From Trebonia kvetii (GTDB taxonomy: Bacteria > Actinomycetota > Actinomycetes > Streptosporangiales > Streptosporangiaceae), in the NCBI RefSeq assembly GCF_007827045.1, contig NZ_RPFW01000001.1:1-64000 (forward strand): a stretch of DNA of 64,000 nt. Reading direction: 5' to 3'. Every line of letters begins with the position of its first letter. Position 1 is the stretch's first letter. The notes beneath the pieces were generated by a model. The model saw only the letters and a program-made list of their open reading frames with translations. It had not been told where the DNA came from and searched no databases. Of this stretch, positions 1 to 8,751 are shown one piece after another. The position numbers were made by a program, and so were the translations under genes.

Positions 1-96
1 GTCCGGCCCGCGGCGCTTGGAGTAAAGAACCTCCAGCCGCTCGCCCTTCAGCGGGTGGAACGGGTGCGTGACAACTACGAAACCCGAAAGATCACT
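1..96 (-). CDS. Partial N-terminus of a DUF5372-like, IS-associated small protein
   Basis: Reading the minus strand into the left edge gives a peptide containing VTHPFHPLKG and ending ...SKRRGPD at the window boundary. The THPFHPL(x)G opening is what I recall of DUF5372-type proteins, small unknowns that often sit next to transposase genes. The reading frame lies immediately downstream of a truncated maturase and no clear ribosome site is visible, so its own start codon cannot be fixed. It is cut by the window edge, so length and function cannot be judged. Family recognition is from memory only. Confidence 0.4.
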
Positions 97-109
97 GGGA
101 AACCCGGCA

Positions 110-493
110 CTATGCCGTGCCCGTCGGAATCGATAGCGGCCTCGTCTCGTCCGTCCCGGGCTTGGGTATCAGCACCCGCCGGGCAGGCATCGGCCGGTAT
201 CTCCTCTCCCGCAGCTCGCTGGCCAGCTCGCCGAGCAGCCGGGTTATCCCGTACTCCTCGACCTGGGCCAGGGTCATCTTGTCGATGCCCGGCGCGCCGT
301 TGTTCCGGCGCACCGCAACCCACGCACGCCACAGGACATCACTGCGCATGATCTTGTCGTGCAGCGCGTGGAATCTCCGCCCGGGATCGGCCTTGGCCGC
401 CCGGTAAAGCGCATGCTGCAAAGCACGGACCAGATCGACCGGGATACTCCCGGCCGGTCCCGAAGCGGCGGGACTAGCCTGAACGGCACTCAC
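110..493 (-). pseudogene. Truncated group II intron reverse transcriptase/maturase (N-terminal fragment)
   Basis: This encodes the first ~127 residues of an LtrA-type maturase. The stretches RRNNGAPGIDKMTL, RYRPMPARRVLIPKPG and RPLSIPT are the conserved start of the RT domain (RT-0/RT-1). A GTG start at 493 is preceded by AAGGAGG at a spacing of 6, which is better than the upstream candidate at 547. The reading frame leaves homology just after SIPT and stops three codons later, so the catalytic YADD region, maturase X domain and endonuclease are all missing. It lies inside the intron RNA described separately. The protein cannot be a functional RT. Confidence 0.8.
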
Positions 494-1081
494 CGGGCCC
501 CTCCTTGAAGACGCTGCGCACCGACGAAGCAGCGGCCCTTCCCTCACCGGCGGTTATGCTGTCCGCCCGGCTCAACCGGTACTACGGCCGCCTCCGACGC
601 CCACCCGGCCAGCGGTCCACTTCCCGGGGTCACCGGTTATAGGACGCCACGCTCCGGCAGCAAAATCCGCAGGTCACCGGGCCGGGGAGGGCCTCCCCAG
701 TTCCCGCCGTCACTATCGGCACGTTCCGCGCCCCATACGCCGGGGAGTCCTTCGCGGCTGCGCTTCCAGGCTCTTCACCGCTTCCATGGCCTTCACCCTG
801 GATTCGGGGGCTCGGCACTCCCTGCTCCCGCCCGAGGGCGAGACCTCTAACGACGCCGCAGGCTTCGCTTAATGCTACGGACCGCACCGTCGCTCCCCCA
901 TGAGGGCTTTTGACGCTGGGCTCCGACCCGGCCCGTTTCCCGGCCAAGCCGCCAGCCTGCTACCGGGCCTCCTGGCAGCTACCCGGACCGGACTCACACC
1001 GGCAAGCGACGACGAGCTTACGAACACGAAGATCCACCGTGGCTTACGTCACGGTCTCACCTCCCATTCCGCTGGGCGCAC
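121..1081 (-). mobile_element. 5' portion of a bacterial group II intron (3' end deleted)
   Basis: The minus strand at 1081 begins GTGCGCCCAGC, matching the GUGYG 5' boundary of group II introns. It is followed by about 590 nt of structured, non-coding sequence including GGTGTGAGTCCGG, which resembles the domain I region of actinobacterial introns. The maturase reading frame starts at 493, where an intron domain IV ORF is expected. The homology ends near 121, so domain V, domain VI and the 3' splice site are absent and the element cannot splice or move by itself. This explains the otherwise gene-free 500-1080 stretch. Confidence 0.7.
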
Positions 1082-1198
1082 GAAAGATCGAGGTTAACGC
1101 ACTCATTCCCTGCCGCGTGACCATTGTGCACAAATACGAACTTAATAACTCCCGCCGTCCCGAAGAACAGTCAACTCCAACCGGGTTTCCCGTGCCCG

Positions 1199-1227
1199 TT
1201 GACACTTAGCATGTGCCGCGCTAACTT
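1199..1227 (+). promoter_or_regulatory. Sigma-70-type promoter for the secreted propeller gene
   Basis: A perfect -35 TTGACA (1199-1204) is followed after exactly 17 bases by TAACTT (1222-1227), which fits TANNNT. The start codon is 44 bases further on with an AGGGGG-like ribosome site between. It lies just outside the group II intron boundary. Confidence 0.55.
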
Positions 1228-1270
1228 TTAGGCGCGGATTATCTAGAAAGAGCACTAGGGGGCGCGGCCC

Positions 1271-2443
1271 ATGAACAGAAAGAACGCTCTCTTGTTCCGC
1301 AGAGCCGTCGGCGTAGCAGCGATGTCGGGAATGCTCCTCGCGTCCGCTGCCGTTGGAGTGGCGCACGCCGCGACCTCCGGTGCGGCGGCACCGCAGACGC
1401 CTAATCCCGGTAAGTTCAACACCTTGACCGGCGTCGCGGCCCTTACTCCGTCAAACGCGTGGACTGTCGGAACATACTGCGTCGCGCACTGTTCGTACAC
1501 GACCGCTCAAACCACTCGCAGCATGATCGTGCACTGGAACGGAAAGACGTGGTCGCGGGTGCCGAGCCCGAACCCGGGAGTGTCGGATCTGCTCGAAGGA
1601 TTGACGGCCATATCGCCCAGCGATATCTGGGCGGTCGGGTATTACTCGAGCCTCACCACCAGTGGCCCGCTGCTGCTGCACTGGAACGGCAAGACCTGGT
1701 CTCAGGTGAACACAAATTTCACCGACTTCGCCAATGTGTCATCGATCTCGGCGAGTTCCGCCAAGAACGTCTGGGCCGCCGGATACGGCTTCGGGTCCAA
1801 TGGGACACACACCGAGATCATCCACTGGAACGGCTCGGCGTGGAGCAAAATCCCGACCCCGCGCCCGAGCAAGACCCTGGACCTGCTGTTCAGCGTGAGC
1901 GCGGATTCGTCGTCTGACGCGTGGACGGTAGGCCAGTACTGTGCGTCCGCCTGCAACACATCGACACCCACGTACCACGGTTTCACGCTGCACTGGAACG
2001 GCAAGAAATGGTCCCTAGCCCCGCTGCCGGTAACGAATTCCTTGACGCTAACGGCCGTCGATGCGGTCTCGCCGAAGAATGCGTGGGCGGTAGGCCAGGT
2101 GACGCTTTCACACAACCGCGGCGGCGCACTCCTGCTGCATTGGAACGGCAAGAAATGGTCGAAGGTCAACATCGGCACCGCGTTCCCGCAGGCGCTGGCG
2201 TTTAGTTCGGCGTCCAGCGGCTGGGGGGTCGGGCCTGCCGGGTTCTTGCACTGGAATGGCCGCAGCTGGTCCAGCGTTTCGGTGCGCGCACCCCTGGCGA
2301 CCGACTTCGATAGCGCCAGCACCGATCGGTCAAGCGACGCGTGGGCCGTCGGGAGTTACTGTGCCGCCAAGTGCACCAGCACCGCGCCAGTTCAGGACAC
2401 CATCACCATGCACTGGAACGGCAAGACCTGGACCCGCAAGTAG
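1271..2443 (+). CDS. Secreted seven-bladed beta-propeller protein with HWNG repeats
   Basis: The 390-residue protein has a signal peptide: basic start, hydrophobic stretch around residues 13-32 and a likely cleavage after AHA at about 35. The mature part is seven repeats of ~45-50 residues. Each contains an (A/V/I)W(A/T)VG strand and ends in an HWNGKxWS-type strand: seven HWNG copies and seven W-x-V/A-G copies, the sixth being GWGVG. Seven such units suggest a closed seven-bladed propeller. Two blades carry paired cysteines (YCVAHC, YCAAKC) that could form disulphides outside the cell. No catalytic motif is visible, so a binding or scaffold role is more likely than an enzyme. The start is supported by the promoter and an upstream AGGGGG. 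Exported repeat proteins of this kind occur in actinobacteria, but I know of no assigned function. Confidence 0.8.
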   Translation: MNRKNALLFRRAVGVAAMSGMLLASAAVGVAHAATSGAAAPQTPNPGKFNTLTGVAALTPSNAWTVGTYCVAHCSYTTAQTTRSMIVHWNGKTWSRVPSPNPGVSDLLEGLTAISPSDIWAVGYYSSLTTSGPLLLHWNGKTWSQVNTNFTDFANVSSISASSAKNVWAAGYGFGSNGTHTEIIHWNGSAWSKIPTPRPSKTLDLLFSVSADSSSDAWTVGQYCASACNTSTPTYHGFTLHWNGKKWSLAPLPVTNSLTLTAVDAVSPKNAWAVGQVTLSHNRGGALLLHWNGKKWSKVNIGTAFPQALAFSSASSGWGVGPAGFLHWNGRSWSSVSVRAPLATDFDSASTDRSSDAWAVGSYCAAKCTSTAPVQDTITMHWNGKTWTRK

Positions 2444-2949
2444 CTCGGCCCGGGTAATTACAAATTCGCCGATATGCCGCAGATCAAGCGGTGGTGGAGC
2501 ACGACGCGAGCTTCCTTTCGCGTGACACCGAGCGCCGCTTCGGGCTCCCTATCCTCGGCATGTGAGACGCTGCTGGCGGAGCGCAGACAATCCATTCTGC
2601 ACAGTCATTTCCGCGCTGTTCGCGACCCCAACGGCTGACTCCGGACACACGCAACAAACGGTGCTAACTCCTCGGGCGCGGGCCAGTATCGCTCACCGCG
2701 CGTAGTTCGCTGTCGAGCGGTGCATGCGATCGGATCGCCGAATCTGGAAACGCGAGTCCGCGACATCCTCACCATTGAGATGAGCGCAGATGCGCGGGTT
2801 ATGCGTCACGCGCTGTGCGTCAGATCCTCCTGCAGCGCACCGCCGGCATGAAAGGTCGCGGAGAACCGTCTTCACCTGGCCTTGCGCACCCGGGAGCTAA
2901 CCGGCGAGGCCCGCGGGGTCGCCGGCTTGGGAGCGGCCGTGCCTGCGGG
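2444..2949. other. Intergenic, no gene recognised
   Basis: No reading frame here has a convincing start, ribosome site or recognisable domain. Base composition is less GC-rich than the flanking genes. A short minus frame at 2693-2875 was considered and not accepted. Confidence 0.5.
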
Positions 2950-3060
2950 CGTCCGGTTCGCGAGAACGGCTGGACATGGCACATCCTGGCGGATCCGGAC
3001 GGCAGCGAGTTCTGCGTTATGGCCCCGCCCGACGCCTGCCGGGCGGGGCCAGAACACGGC
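2950..3060 (+). pseudogene. Remnant of a glyoxalase-like (VOC) domain protein
   Basis: One plus frame reads ENGWTWHILADPDGSEFCVM. This resembles the last strand and metal-site region of glyoxalase-like domain proteins (W-x-V-LADPEGNEFCV). Nothing upstream in the same frame resembles the rest of a VOC protein and no start can be placed, so this is a C-terminal relic. It ends at a strong hairpin facing the convergent oxidoreductase gene. Confidence 0.55.
3021..3050. terminator. Strong GC hairpin between convergent units
   Basis: GGCCCCGCCCG (3021-3031) pairs perfectly with CGGGCGGGGCC (3040-3050) across an 8-base loop. There is no T tract, as is common for actinobacterial terminators. It follows the stop of the redox operon on the minus strand and could act in both directions. 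Confidence 0.5.
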
Positions 3061-3092
3061 CGGACCGTACCGCGGTCCGCGCCAGCTTGCGG

Positions 3093-3758
3093 TTACCGCG
3101 TTGCGGTGGCCAGTGCCGCGCGGATGGCGTCCTCGCCGGCCGGCTGGCCCTTCTCGTCCGAGTACGGCCCGTACGGGGTGCCCCATACCGGCGTGCCCGT
3201 CGCCTGCCGCCAGCTATCGGCCAGCGGTCCCGCGTCCACCACGCTGTACCCGAGGGAGTCGATGAATTCGGTCACTGCCGCCTTCGCCGGCGCGGAGTCC
3301 CCGGCGATCGGCAGGCAGGAGCGGTCGGCCGCCCCCGCCGGGCGGGCGAGTGACAGCAGGTGCTTGTAGAAGATGTTGTTGAACGCTTTCACGAGCATGG
3401 CGTCCGGGATGTACCGCAGCAGCAGCTCGCTCGAGGTGAGCGACTTGCCGTCGAGGTCGGGGATGTGCCCGTCGCGCTCTGGGCCGTAGTTGCACGTGTC
3501 GATGACCGTCTTCCCGGCCAGTGGCGCGGCGGGCACGTCGGGGAAGGCCTTGACCGGCACCGTGACCACGACGATGTCACCGGCTGCCGCTGCCTCCCCG
3601 CTCGTCGCCGCGAACGCCTGCGGCCCCAGTTCCGCGGCCGTGTCCGCGAGCGTTCCGGGACCGCGCGAGTTGCTGAGCACGACCTGGTGCCCGGCCTCGA
3701 TGGCGAGCCGCGCGATGGTACTGCCGATCTGTCCGCTTCCGATGAATCCCACAGTCGT
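3093..3758 (-). CDS. NADPH-dependent F420 reductase-family oxidoreductase
   Basis: A 221-residue Rossmann protein. The N-terminal GFIGSGQIGST is the GxGxxG dinucleotide site, and the chain follows the F420-dependent NADP oxidoreductase family (PF03807-type): DIVVVTVPVKAFPD, a VIDTCNYG segment and VKAFNNIFYKHL. Members move hydride between NADP and F420, or are used as generic NADP reductases. The ATG at 3758 was chosen over the longer 3800 start because GGAGG sits 12 bases upstream. It is the last gene of an operon 5441 > 4770 > 3758, which also contains a second member of the same family. The LysR gene beyond 5441 is divergent. The substrate cannot be deduced. Confidence 0.75.
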   Translation of the reverse strand, partial: TTVGFIGSGQIGSTIARLAIEAGHQVVLSNSRGPGTLADTAAELGPQAFAATSGEAAAAGDIVVVTVPVKAFPDVPAAPLAGKTVIDTCNYGPERDGHIPDLDGKSLTSSELLLRYIPDAMLVKAFNNIFYKHLLSLARPAGAADRSCLPIAGDSAPAKAAVTEFIDSLGYSVVDAGPLADSWRQATGTPVWGTPYGPYSDEKGQPAGEDAIRAALATATR

Positions 3759-3834
3759 CATATTCTCAGCGTCCCTCCAGAGGAGCCGCACCCTTGCCAT
3801 TCGCCGGATCCGTTGCGATCCGGGGTCCCTGCCG

Positions 3835-4770
3835 TCAGCTGGCGGGGAAGTAGTGGCCGTTGTCCAGATCGGCGAGCAGGCCGGGCTGAGTGGGTTCCCA
3901 GCCGAGGGTCCGGCGGGTGATGAGGCTGGACGCCGGGTAGCTCTGCGTGACTATGTTCGCGAGGAACCCGAAGTATCCCGGCAGCATCAGTTCGTCCGCG
4001 GGAATGCTCACGGCGGGCAGGCCCAGGCGGCTGCCGATGGCCTCCGCGATCTCGCGGAGCGGGACGCCCCCATCCGCAACCGCGTGCCAGTACCTGCCGG
4101 CCGGGCCCTTCTCCAGCGCCAGGCGGAACAAGGAGGCGACATCGCGGACGTGCACGGCGTTCCACAGGTTCGCGCCGTCTCCGGGGTAGCCGGCGGCGCC
4201 CCTCTGCTTCGCGAGCGCGATCAGCGTGGGGAGGAAGCCGGCCCGATCGGTCGTGCTGTGCGCGATATTGGCAATCCGCACGACCGAGGACCGCACACCC
4301 CGCTCGGCGAGGTCGATTACGGCGGTTTCCACGACATTGCGAACCCGGAGGGTGCCCTTGTGCTCATCGCCGACGGGAAGGGCCGGGTCCTCCTCGGTGG
4401 CCGGCCGGCCCAGCTTCCCGGACGAGCCTATGCTCCCCGCCGCGACCAGCGGCTTTCCGGTTCCCGCGAGTGCCTCGCCGTACGCGAGCATGACCGGGAG
4501 CTCCGCGGCGGACACGGCGTCCATCCCGCCAAACGGAAGCAGGTCCTGCCTGTGCGCGACGTGGATGACGCCGTCGGAGTCCGCGGCCGCCTCCATGAGC
4601 CCTACGAGATCCTGGAGGTCGCCGCGGCGCACCTTCGCGCCGAGCGCGGACACCGCCGCCGCCGCCGTGTCCGACCGGGCCAGGCCGGTGACCTCGTGCC
4701 CGGCGGCGATGAGCTCGGGGATGATGTAGGAACCGGTATGGCCGGTCCCGCCCGTGACGAAAACGCGCAT
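3835..4770 (-). CDS. NAD(P)-dependent epimerase/reductase (extended SDR)
   Basis: 311 residues starting MRVFVTGGTGHTGSY, the TGxxGxxG motif of extended SDRs, followed by RRGDLQDL (second nucleotide-binding region) and GVIHVAHR. After AAGSIGSSG the usual YxxxK catalytic pair is not recognisable: the position holds DEHKGTLRVRN. It may therefore be an atypical or NmrA-like member rather than a classical dehydrogenase. The start has AAGGAG about 9 bases upstream. It lies between two F420/NADP reductase-like genes, 50 and 76 bases apart, so a common transcript is likely. Small NAD(P)H-dependent detoxification is a reasonable guess. Confidence 0.7.
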   Translation of the reverse strand: MRVFVTGGTGHTGSYIIPELIAAGHEVTGLARSDTAAAAVSALGAKVRRGDLQDLVGLMEAAADSDGVIHVAHRQDLLPFGGMDAVSAAELPVMLAYGEALAGTGKPLVAAGSIGSSGKLGRPATEEDPALPVGDEHKGTLRVRNVVETAVIDLAERGVRSSVVRIANIAHSTTDRAGFLPTLIALAKQRGAAGYPGDGANLWNAVHVRDVASLFRLALEKGPAGRYWHAVADGGVPLREIAEAIGSRLGLPAVSIPADELMLPGYFGFLANIVTQSYPASSLITRRTLGWEPTQPGLLADLDNGHYFPAS

Positions 4771-4820
4771 GCTGCTGCTCCTTGTGAGTGATACGGCGGG
4801 AAGGGGTGGTGCGGGCGCGC

Positions 4821-5441
4821 TCAGCCAGCGACGTTGACGCCGAGGTCGATGTTGAACCCTGCGCCGTGGCGGGCCAGGCCCATCAGCAGCGGGCCCACTC
4901 CCTCCAGCCAGTGCGCCATCGCCAGGTCTCCTGTGTCCAGCGGGCGCAGCCCGAGGCTCTCGGTGAACGCCGACACGCTCGCCTTGGCGTCCGCGTCGTC
5001 GCCTGCGATGAGCACGTCCAGCGGGCGGCCCTGGGCCAGGACGTGGCCGAAGACGGTGTTGAACGCCTTTACGACGTGCGCGCTCGCCGGGGCGGCCTTG
5101 GCGATCTCCTGCGCGCCGGAAGTGCCGTCAGGGGTGACCAGCGCGGTGGCGTCGGCGTTGAAGGTGTTGGAGATGTCGATGATGACCTTGCCGGCCAGCG
5201 CGTCCCCGTACTGGGCGACGACCGGCACGGCGCTGGCGTACGGCACGGCGAGGATGACGATGTCGCCGGCCGGGGCGGCGCCGAGTGTCCCGGCCGTGGC
5301 GCCGCCGCCGAGCGCGGCGGCCAGGTCCTTGGCCTTGGCCGCGTCGCGGCCGATGACCTCGACGCCGTTGCCGCCCTCGACCGCGCGGGCGCCTATGGCG
5401 CGGGCCATGCCCCCCAGGCCGATAATGCTGATGCTGCTCAT
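4821..5441 (-). CDS. NADPH-dependent F420 reductase-family oxidoreductase (first gene of operon)
   Basis: 206 residues. IIGLGGMARAIGARA forms the dinucleotide fold and VIGRD ends the second strand. DIVILAVPY, VIIDISNTFN and VVKAFNTVFG are the same landmarks as in its operon partner ending at 3093, so the two look like diverged paralogues. It is the promoter-proximal gene of the minus operon and is divergent from the LysR regulator starting at 5716, with a 21-bp inverted repeat in the gap. The ribosome site is weak (AGCAGG). Function is probably NADP(H)/F420(H2) redox, not specific enough to name. Confidence 0.75.
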   Translation of the reverse strand: MSSISIIGLGGMARAIGARAVEGGNGVEVIGRDAAKAKDLAAALGGGATAGTLGAAPAGDIVILAVPYASAVPVVAQYGDALAGKVIIDISNTFNADATALVTPDGTSGAQEIAKAAPASAHVVKAFNTVFGHVLAQGRPLDVLIAGDDADAKASVSAFTESLGLRPLDTGDLAMAHWLEGVGPLLMGLARHGAGFNIDLGVNVAG

Positions 5442-5585
5442 GGTGTGCCTGCTTTCTAGAGCTGGACAGGACGCCGTGCCCGCCCCGTCGTCGTTCGTTA
5501 ACGGTCGTGTTGTTGGAGCCGCCGAATGACGCGGTGGACGGCGCTAAATTCCTGATGTGCTCATCCTGGGTCTGGGCCCTGCTAT

Positions 5586-5606
5586 CGAATTCTTGTACCG
5601 AATTCG
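5586..5606. promoter_or_regulatory. Candidate LysR operator (21-bp inverted repeat)
   Basis: CGAATTC (5586-5592) and GAATTCG (5600-5606) form a perfect 7-7-7 inverted repeat. It contains a T-N11-A core (T5590, A5602), typical of LysR-type operators. It lies in the 274-bp gap between the divergent LysR gene and the redox operon. Binding is inferred. Confidence 0.5.
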
Positions 5607-5715
5607 CCCTGGCACCATCAGGTACCTATTAACGATGCCATTGGCCTGAGCGGGTGTCCAAGACCTCTTTCGGCCGTGGCGATACCCTGAAGGCATCGCC
5701 GGACCGGGAGGCTCC

Positions 5716-6627
5716 ATGGATCTGGACCTGCGCAAGCTGCGCTACTTCGTCGCCGTCGCCGACAGGCTGCACTTCGGCCGCGCTGCCGATGACCTGCACA
5801 TCGCGCAGCCGGCGCTCAGCCGGCAGATCCGCGCGCTGGAACACGATCTCGGCGCCCCGCTGTTCACAAGGGACAGCCACGGCGTGGCGCTGACCGACGC
5901 CGGCAGGCAGCTGCTGACCGACGCCGGCCCGCTGCTGGCCTCCGCGCACGCGGTTCGCCGCCGGGTGACCGCGGCCGCGCGCGGCAGCCAGCGGCTCATG
6001 GTCGGCTTCCGGGCAGGCATCGCGGTCACCCCGGCGGTACGGCTGTTCGCCACCCGGCACCCGGACGTGATCGTGGACGTGCAGCGGATCGAAGGGGACG
6101 ACCAGGCCACGATGCTGCTCGACGGCCGCATCGACGTCGGCTGCGTGCGGCTGCCCATCGACGAGGCCGGCCTGCGCGTCACCCCGCTGTACACCGAGCC
6201 GCGGGTGGCGGTGCTGCCCGCCGGCCACCGGCTGGCCGGCAAGGATCAGGTCACCGAGGCCGACCTGGCCGGCGAGCCGCTCGTCTGGCATGGCGACACG
6301 AGCACGCAGCCCACCAGGCGCCCGCACCCTAACGCCGGGTACCTGGTGCGCGGGGTGGACGAGACGCTCGAGCACGTCGCGGCCGGCCGGGGCATCTCGT
6401 TCCTGGCCCGCTCGGCAACCGTGTTCTACTCACATCCGGACATCAGCTACGTGCCCATCCCGGACCTGGCACCCGACCAGGTGTGCCTCGCCACAGCGGC
6501 AACGCGCACCTCGCCGCTGGCCGACGACTTCTTCAGCGCGGCTCAGGAGACGGCCGAGATCACGGCAGAATGCGGCAACTATGAAATGTGGCAGCTTGGA
6601 AACGGTGCCGTTTCAAAGCACGGCTGA
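5716..6627 (+). CDS. LysR-family transcriptional regulator
   Basis: 303 residues. The first ~60 form the LysR winged HTH: LRYFVAVADRLHFGRAADDL, then QPALSRQIRALE and GAPLFTR. A substrate-binding domain follows from about residue 90 (LMVGFRAG). GGGAGG lies 5 bases before the ATG. LysR regulators usually control the divergent gene and respond to a small molecule, so the three-gene redox operon 3093-5441 is the expected target through the inverted repeat at 5586. The effector is unknown. Confidence 0.88.
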   Translation: MDLDLRKLRYFVAVADRLHFGRAADDLHIAQPALSRQIRALEHDLGAPLFTRDSHGVALTDAGRQLLTDAGPLLASAHAVRRRVTAAARGSQRLMVGFRAGIAVTPAVRLFATRHPDVIVDVQRIEGDDQATMLLDGRIDVGCVRLPIDEAGLRVTPLYTEPRVAVLPAGHRLAGKDQVTEADLAGEPLVWHGDTSTQPTRRPHPNAGYLVRGVDETLEHVAAGRGISFLARSATVFYSHPDISYVPIPDLAPDQVCLATAATRTSPLADDFFSAAQETAEITAECGNYEMWQLGNGAVSKHG

Positions 6628-7127
6628 GCAGTTCGTCTGACAACAGCAGCGCCAGCAGAGGGCACCCGGCCACAGCAATTGCGAACGCATTGTGCTCAGG
6701 GGAGGGAGGCGATGCTGGCCCACAGTGAGAATCGACACCTTCGCGCGGCCGCCTCTAAATAATGAAAAAATGCTCTCGTTGAAGTCGTCGAAGACCTCGT
6801 CGATCACTTCCGCGAGACACTTCCACTCCTCGATCTCAATCTCACCGGGCACGCGGAGAATCCGCGCGAATGGACGGCAACACGAATCGAAACAGCGTCT
6901 GCGAAGGCATGGACAGGCCCGGCGTGCACGTACAGAACATCCGGTTCGGCACGTGTGGCCGCTGCGTACCCGGAGCGCTCGCACCGCCCATAACGGCGGA
7001 ACTGCGCGCTCGCTCCTGGAGCGGGATCGATCACACAGCGTTAGGCGAGCGCCGCTGGGCCAGACACGCCCTGCCGAATATTTGCTCGCAACCCTGAGTC
7101 GCTGCGGTCGATCGCGTTGAGCGCAGA
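6628..7127. other. Intergenic, possible gene relic
   Basis: No gene could be supported. The patch at 6750-6860 is poorer in GC than its surroundings. One minus frame there reads EIEIEEWKCLAEVIDEVFDD, which looks protein-like but has no start, no domain and breaks down on both sides. It may be the trace of a lost gene next to the mobile-element debris. Confidence 0.35.
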
Positions 7128-8018
7128 TCAACCATTTCGGGCGTACTCCGAGAAGATCTCTCTGAGCACGTGTCGTGCGCTCGTGGCCTCCTTCTCGTTG
7201 CCCAACGTGTAGGCGTAGGTGGCGAGGGTCTTCCAGAGGGCCCAGCCACGCCCGCGCGCCCACTCCGTCGGCCCCACCGGCAGCCGCTCCCGGAACGTCT
7301 GGCGGCCCTCGGCGGTCAGTAGTGTCCATGCGATTGCCAGGTCGCAGGCCGGGTCGCCGACGCCGCAGGTGCCGAAGTCGATGACCGCCGCCAACTGCCC
7401 GTCGTTGAGTAGGAGATTTCCCTCCGCGATGTCTCCGTGGAACCAGCTCTCCACACCGTCCCAGCGTGCGTCGAGGGCGTTTTCCCAGATCTGGCGCGCC
7501 AAGCCGGTATCGATGTGGCCGTCCAGTTCCGCGAGCGCATTCTGGGTCTGCCCGTCGTAGGTGCGCAGGGTGCCGCCGCGAAACCAGTTGTGCTTGCCCG
7601 GGCGGGGACCGTCAGCGGGGTCGATGCTGCGCAAGGCCGTTAGGAACCCGGCCAGGTCAACGGCGAACCGGACCGGATCGGCGATACGGTCCGCGCTGGC
7701 TGGCTCGCCGTCGAGCCATGGATAGATCGACCACGAGTACGGGTAGCCCGCGCCGGGCTCGCCCTTCGCCAGCGGCACCGGAATCGGCAGCGGGAGCTGG
7801 GGAGCGAGCACCGGCAGCCACCGGTGTTCCTTGCCGACTGCCAGTGCATACTCGGACGCGCTGGGCAGGCGCACCAGCATTCCGGCGCCAAGGTGGAACG
7901 TCCAGTTGTCCCAGCCGCCGTTGGCAACGGGTTGAACCGGGAGACCGGTCCACTGGGGAAACTGCAGTTCGATCAGACGGCGTACCTGCCCCGCGTCGGC
8001 GGCGATCCGCTGCGGCAC
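7128..8018 (-). CDS. Aminoglycoside phosphotransferase (APH)-family kinase
   Basis: The C-terminal ~290 residues of the open frame are an APH-fold kinase. ANGGWDNWTFHLG and LVRLPS form the nucleotide-binding lobe. FHGDIAEGNLLLNDG holds the catalytic HxDxxxxN (Brenner) motif and VIDFGTCGVGDPACDLA the metal-binding DxG/D segment. The open frame runs upstream to 8444 into IS110-derived sequence, so the true start is downstream. GTG at 8018 fits the family start (QRIAADAGQVRRLIE), though TTG codons at 8045/8048 are possible. Such proteins phosphorylate aminoglycosides, macrolides or small metabolites, and no substrate can be named. It stands alone beside an IS110 fragment, which suggests transfer. 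Confidence 0.75.
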   Translation of the reverse strand: MPQRIAADAGQVRRLIELQFPQWTGLPVQPVANGGWDNWTFHLGAGMLVRLPSASEYALAVGKEHRWLPVLAPQLPLPIPVPLAKGEPGAGYPYSWSIYPWLDGEPASADRIADPVRFAVDLAGFLTALRSIDPADGPRPGKHNWFRGGTLRTYDGQTQNALAELDGHIDTGLARQIWENALDARWDGVESWFHGDIAEGNLLLNDGQLAAVIDFGTCGVGDPACDLAIAWTLLTAEGRQTFRERLPVGPTEWARGRGWALWKTLATYAYTLGNEKEATSARHVLREIFSEYARNG

Positions 8019-8172
8019 GGGACCGAGATCCGGTGTGTTAGTCAACAAGACATCCTGGCAGGCAGATACAGAACCGCGGAACCTGTGTGAAACCACGGCC
8101 GCATGAGTGAACTGCGCGGGGGTTACCGCGGCTAGCGCGCAAGCATAACGCAGGAGCAGCCGAGCCAGCAGA

Positions 8173-8751
8173 TCACGCGGATCTGCGCACCTCAACTGGT
8201 GATCGCCGAGCAGCCGCCAATCGTTCAGAACGACTCCTCTTTGTGTCAAGTGGGGCCTGTGAAGTGCGGTTATTCCTTTGCGGTCGCCGTGGCGTAGGGT
8301 CGGTTTTGGTCCGGGAGTGGCCCGGCCGAAGAGCCGGCGTCTTGGGGTGTGAGCCGGCCGCGCTGGCGGGCGAGTCGTTCCCCGCTTGCCCTCCCGGGCC
8401 CTTCGCACGGGCGGCGTCAGCCTTGAGGTGCTTGTAGAAGGCATCGCTGACCTGCCGATTCAGGGCGCGCAGCGCCTCCTTGGCCGTCTTGCCCTCGGCG
8501 ATCTTCTTGTCGTAGTAGGCGCGGCCCTGGCTGTGCGGGTAGCGGACCCGGGTGACGGCGGTCATGTGCGCGGCGTGGTTCAGCCGCCGGTTCCCGCGCA
8601 GGGACAGCCGGCAGACTTTCCGCCTGCCCGAGGACACCTCGACCGGCGCAGTGCCGTTATAGGAGGCGAAGTTGTCCCGGCCGGCGAACCGGGAGACGGC
8701 ACCGGCCTCGCCGGTCACCGTGGCGGCGATGAACGGCCCGACGCCGAACAT
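8173..8751 (-). pseudogene. IS110-family transposase, C-terminal fragment
   Basis: The frame opens within GVGPFIAATVTGEAG and runs through FASYNGTAPVEVSSGRR and GNRRLNHAAHM, the conserved Transposase_20 half of IS110 transposases. The N-terminal DEDD-type domain is missing. At about 8752 the sequence switches abruptly to a MobF relaxase relic, so the element was broken by recombination or deletion rather than inserted whole. The protein tail (SDAFYKHL... LDTKR) ends near 8230. It is not expected to be active. Confidence 0.75.

Noticed and set aside
2693..2875. Small minus-strand ORF in the 2.4-2.9 kb gap
   Set aside because: No domain, no ribosome site, and unusual residue content.
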